From NCBI GenBank assembly GCA_029573975.1, contig JAKQBU010000228.1, positions 1-7,426 on the forward strand: a DNA stretch of 7,426 nt, read 5' to 3'. Below, piece by piece: positions 5,877-7,426 of the stretch (position 1 is the first letter of the stretch; the number at the start of each line of letters is the position of its first letter). The translations under genes and the position numbers were made by a program. The notes under the pieces were generated by a model, which worked only from the letters and a program-made list of their open reading frames with translations, made no database searches and had not been told where the DNA came from. Source of the DNA: Planctomycetota bacterium. GTDB lineage: Bacteria; Planctomycetota; Phycisphaerae; Sedimentisphaerales; SM23-30.

Positions 5877-6917
5877 ATGAAGATTGTGATAGCACCGGAT
5901 TCGTTTAAGGGATCGGTGAGTGCGGCCCGGGCGGCGGAGTCGATGGCGGCGGAGGTGCGCGGGCCGTTGGGGGAGAAGGTGTGGGCGAAGTATGGGGTGC
6001 TGGGTGGCGGGCGGACAGCGGTGATAGAGATGGCGGAGGCGGCGGGGCTGCCGCTGGTACCGCTGGAGAGTCGAAATCCGCTGGATACGACGACGTATGG
6101 GGTGAGGGAGCTGATTCTGGCCGGCTGGGGGGAAGGGTGCCGGGAGTTTTTAATCGGGATGGGCGGCTCGGCGACCAATGATTGCGGTACGGGGATGGCC
6201 CAGGCGCTGGGGGTGCGATTTTTCGATGGGCAGGGGCGGGAGATACGGGAGCATATGACCGGGCGGCGGATGGGTGAGGCGGCGCTGGTGGATTGCAATG
6301 GAGTGCATGCATGTGTGCGAGAGGGGCGGTTTCGGGTGGCGTGCGATGTGACCAATCCACTGCTGGGGGAGCTGGGGGCCAGCCGGGTTTATAGTCCGCA
6401 GAAGGGAGCGGGGCCGGCGGATACGGAGTTGCTGGAACGGAATATGGAGCGGGTGATCGGGGTGATTGAGCGGGAGATGGGGCGGGAGTTTCGGGCGGTA
6501 CCGGGAGCCGGGGCGGCCGGCGGGCTGGCGTGCGGACTGATGGCATTTGCGGGGGCACAACTGGAACGGGGGATTGAGATTGTTTTGCGGGAAGTTGGCT
6601 TTGCGGAGAAGATCAAGGGGGCGGATTTAGTACTGACAGGGGAGGGTCAGATCGACGGGTCCACAGCATACGGCAAGACAATAGCGGGGATAGCAGCCGA
6701 GGCGCGAAAACAGGGGGTGCCGGTAGTGGTGCTGGCCGGGTCGATTGGCCCGGATGCCCATAAGGTGTATGAAGTGGGAGTAACGGCGATGGTGGGGATT
6801 TGCCGGGGACCGATGGAACTGGCGGAGGCGATGCGTCAGGGGGAGCTATTATTGGCGGAGGCGGCGGAAAATGTGGTGCGAATTTATACCAGCCGGGGGC
6901 AAAATCCAAAAAAATAA
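5877..6917 (+). CDS. Class II glycerate kinase (GlxK/GarK family) with an internal N-terminal deletion
   Basis: A 346-residue member of the glycerate kinase family (Gly_kinase, PF02595 type), which phosphorylates D-glycerate with ATP in glycerate and glyoxylate metabolism. Diagnostic parts are the N-terminus MKIVIAPDSFKGS, GMGGSATND at 94-102, GLACGLMAFAGAQLERGIE, and the block ADLVLTGEGQIDGSTAYGKT. Relatives are about 370-385 residues long. Here the helix AAESMAAEV (19-26) runs straight into RGPLGEKVWAKYG (27-39). The segment normally between them, with the conserved ADGGEGT-type motif near the active site, is absent without loss of frame. Activity is therefore doubtful. Residue C103 stands where a glycine is common (NDGG). 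ATG 5877 is preferred over the TTG at 5811 because MKIVIAPDSFKGS is the family N-terminus and a promoter overlaps 5811; AGGAAAG at 5858-5864 can serve as ribosome site. The plus strand is extremely G-rich through the gene. Confidence 0.88.
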   Translation: MKIVIAPDSFKGSVSAARAAESMAAEVRGPLGEKVWAKYGVLGGGRTAVIEMAEAAGLPLVPLESRNPLDTTTYGVRELILAGWGEGCREFLIGMGGSATNDCGTGMAQALGVRFFDGQGREIREHMTGRRMGEAALVDCNGVHACVREGRFRVACDVTNPLLGELGASRVYSPQKGAGPADTELLERNMERVIGVIEREMGREFRAVPGAGAAGGLACGLMAFAGAQLERGIEIVLREVGFAEKIKGADLVLTGEGQIDGSTAYGKTIAGIAAEARKQGVPVVVLAGSIGPDAHKVYEVGVTAMVGICRGPMELAEAMRQGELLLAEAAENVVRIYTSRGQNPKK

Positions 6918-7014
6918 CAGGTTTTTGCAGTGAGAAAAAATCTATAAAATCATATAAACAAACAGGATAGGCAAAAACCGACGTGCGGAAAGAAATTTCT
7001 ATCGCGGCAAAGAC

Positions 7015-7043
7015 TTTTCACGGCGAGCAAAATCCGTTATACT
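7015..7043 (+). promoter_or_regulatory. Candidate sigma-70-like promoter for the gene at the right edge
   Basis: TTTTCA (7015-7020, 4 of 6), a 17-nt spacer, then TATACT (7038-7043, 5 of 6). A second -10-like TATAAT lies at 7046-7051 without a matching -35. Background AT content is high, so this is tentative. It would give a leader of more than 300 nt. Confidence 0.4.
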
Positions 7044-7207
7044 TATATAATGTGTATTGGGTTTTATGTGTTTTTTAGAAAAGGAATGATGAAAACCAGG
7101 CTCGGGATAGCTGGAAAGTGAACGACTAAGAGGCGAAGATTGTAATTGCCATAATAAATATTTCATAAGTATATTATTCATAGTGTTTTATATTATTTAG
7201 TTTTTCG

Positions 7208-7368
7208 CCGCTATCCTAGTTCGCTTTTCTATTAAATCTGCCGGGGTGTGAACAAACATGGTATTGGATTGGTCAAAGAAGGCAGCGTCAGGTACGGTTG
7301 TTGTGTGTGTAAGTTATTGTTTCAAAAAAAGATACGAATAATTGAGTAGTTTGTCAATAGGATAGCGG
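7208..7368 (+). promoter_or_regulatory. Possible structured leader: long-range inverted repeat masking a ribosome site
   Basis: CCGCTATCCTA at 7208-7218 is the exact reverse complement of the 11 bases at 7358-7368, which contain the AGGA Shine-Dalgarno and end directly before the ATG at 7369. In RNA the two arms could pair and hide the ribosome site. The left arm could instead pair in part with AGGATAG at 6964-6970 or GGATAGC at 7105-7111, which would free it. No known riboswitch class was recognised. The pairing is read directly; regulation is inferred. Confidence 0.35.
7258..7341 (+). CDS. Possible small ORF (27 codons) in the leader
   Basis: The ORF encodes MVLDWSKKAASGTVVV, continuing to a basic end (CFKKRYE), and stops 27 nt before the next start. 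GGGGTG at 7243-7248 could pair with the 16S anti-Shine-Dalgarno, 9 nt before the ATG. The product resembles nothing I recognise. It lies between the two arms of the inverted repeat, so it could be a leader peptide, but an ORF this short may be chance. Confidence 0.2.
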   Translation: MVLDWSKKAASGTVVVCVSYCFKKRYE

Positions 7369-7426
7369 ATGATTCGTTTTCAGGTTTATAGTCATGGCAA
7401 GGCGGTGCAGCAGATGTCGCTGGCGG
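7369..7426 (+). CDS. N-terminus of a protein running off the right edge
   Basis: Nineteen codons are visible: MIRFQVYSHGKAVQQMSLA. AGGA at 7359-7362 is 6 nt before the ATG, an ideal ribosome site, and composition returns to the GC-rich style of the chromosome genes, which supports a real start. The alternating pattern suggests a beta strand and a turn; no signal peptide is apparent. It weakly recalls the N-termini of some planctomycete glycosidase-like proteins, but 19 residues cannot support a function. Confidence 0.55.
   Translation, partial: MIRFQVYSHGKAVQQMSLA

Larger units (their letters stand above)
6918..7368. other. 451-nt AT-rich region without a confident gene
   Basis: No ORF with recognisable protein character was seen on either strand; the 60-codon minus-strand ORF at 6999-7181 has no family features. 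The stretch holds a perfect 10-bp palindrome AGAAATTTCT (6991-7000) and a candidate promoter near 7015-7043. It also has three copies of GGATAG (6965-6970, 7105-7110, 7360-7365), one complementary CTATCC (7211-7216), and a possible 27-codon ORF (7258-7341). No clear terminator follows the glycerate kinase. If the candidate promoter works, about 320 nt of it would be the 5' leader of the gene at 7369. Confidence 0.6.

Noticed and set aside
5905..6558. Long proline-rich ORF on the minus strand (217 codons)
   Set aside because: It is the antisense of the glycerate kinase gene. Its proline and serine richness follows from the G-rich plus strand, and it has no family features.
6960..7060. Possible cyclic-di-GMP (GEMM-type) riboswitch, because of GGCAAA-like patches
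   Set aside because: The required conserved core and paired helices could not be matched; only short patches resemble it.
6999..7181. 60-codon minus-strand ORF
   Set aside because: Its composition looks random, no homology was recognised, and it lies in AT-rich non-coding DNA.
1..7426. CRISPR arrays, tRNA or rRNA genes, insertion-sequence ends
   Set aside because: No regularly spaced repeats, cloverleaf-like or rRNA-like stretches, transposase motifs or terminal inverted repeats were seen by eye.

Overview
The window looks like part of a bacterial chromosome. Six confident protein genes lie in it or run off its left edge, and a seventh is just starting at the right edge. Most genes are GC-rich, but one central block, about 1600-3858, is clearly AT-rich. 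Gene content (an ACR3 arsenite carrier, a DUF362 protein, a U32-family iron-sulfur protein, a class II glycerate kinase) would suit an anaerobe or facultative anaerobe. The general style recalls planctomycete-type genomes, but no ribosomal or other marker is present, so the lineage is only a guess.

Layout: 1-627 is the C-terminal half of ACR3. It is followed after 9 nt by a DUF362 gene (637-1599), probably in the same transcript. A 228-nt AT-rich spacer with two hairpins leads into a two-gene unit: an AAA15-type ATPase (1828-3132) overlapping by 8 nt a RloB-family protein (3125-3754). This pair has the architecture of an ATPase-plus-nuclease phage-defence module, comparable in plan to PARIS or OLD/Gabija-type systems. 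Its base composition differs from both flanks, so it is probably a transferred cargo. A GC-rich U32-family gene (3859-5067) follows and ends tail-to-tail, with interlocked stop codons, against a Nudix-fold gene on the minus strand (5064-5684).

The Nudix gene and the glycerate kinase gene (5877-6917) are divergent. The 192 nt between them hold two good sigma-70-type promoters facing away from each other. The kinase lacks a stretch of roughly 35-40 residues that normally carries the conserved ADGGEGT-type motif, so it may be non-functional or altered.

The last part (6918-7368) is a 451-nt AT-rich region with no confident gene. It contains a candidate promoter, a possible 27-codon ORF, and an exact 11-nt inverted repeat whose right arm covers the Shine-Dalgarno of the gene starting at 7369. 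This could be a long, structured, regulatory leader. The two observations most worth following are the ATPase/RloB pair and this leader; the internally deleted glycerate kinase comes third.
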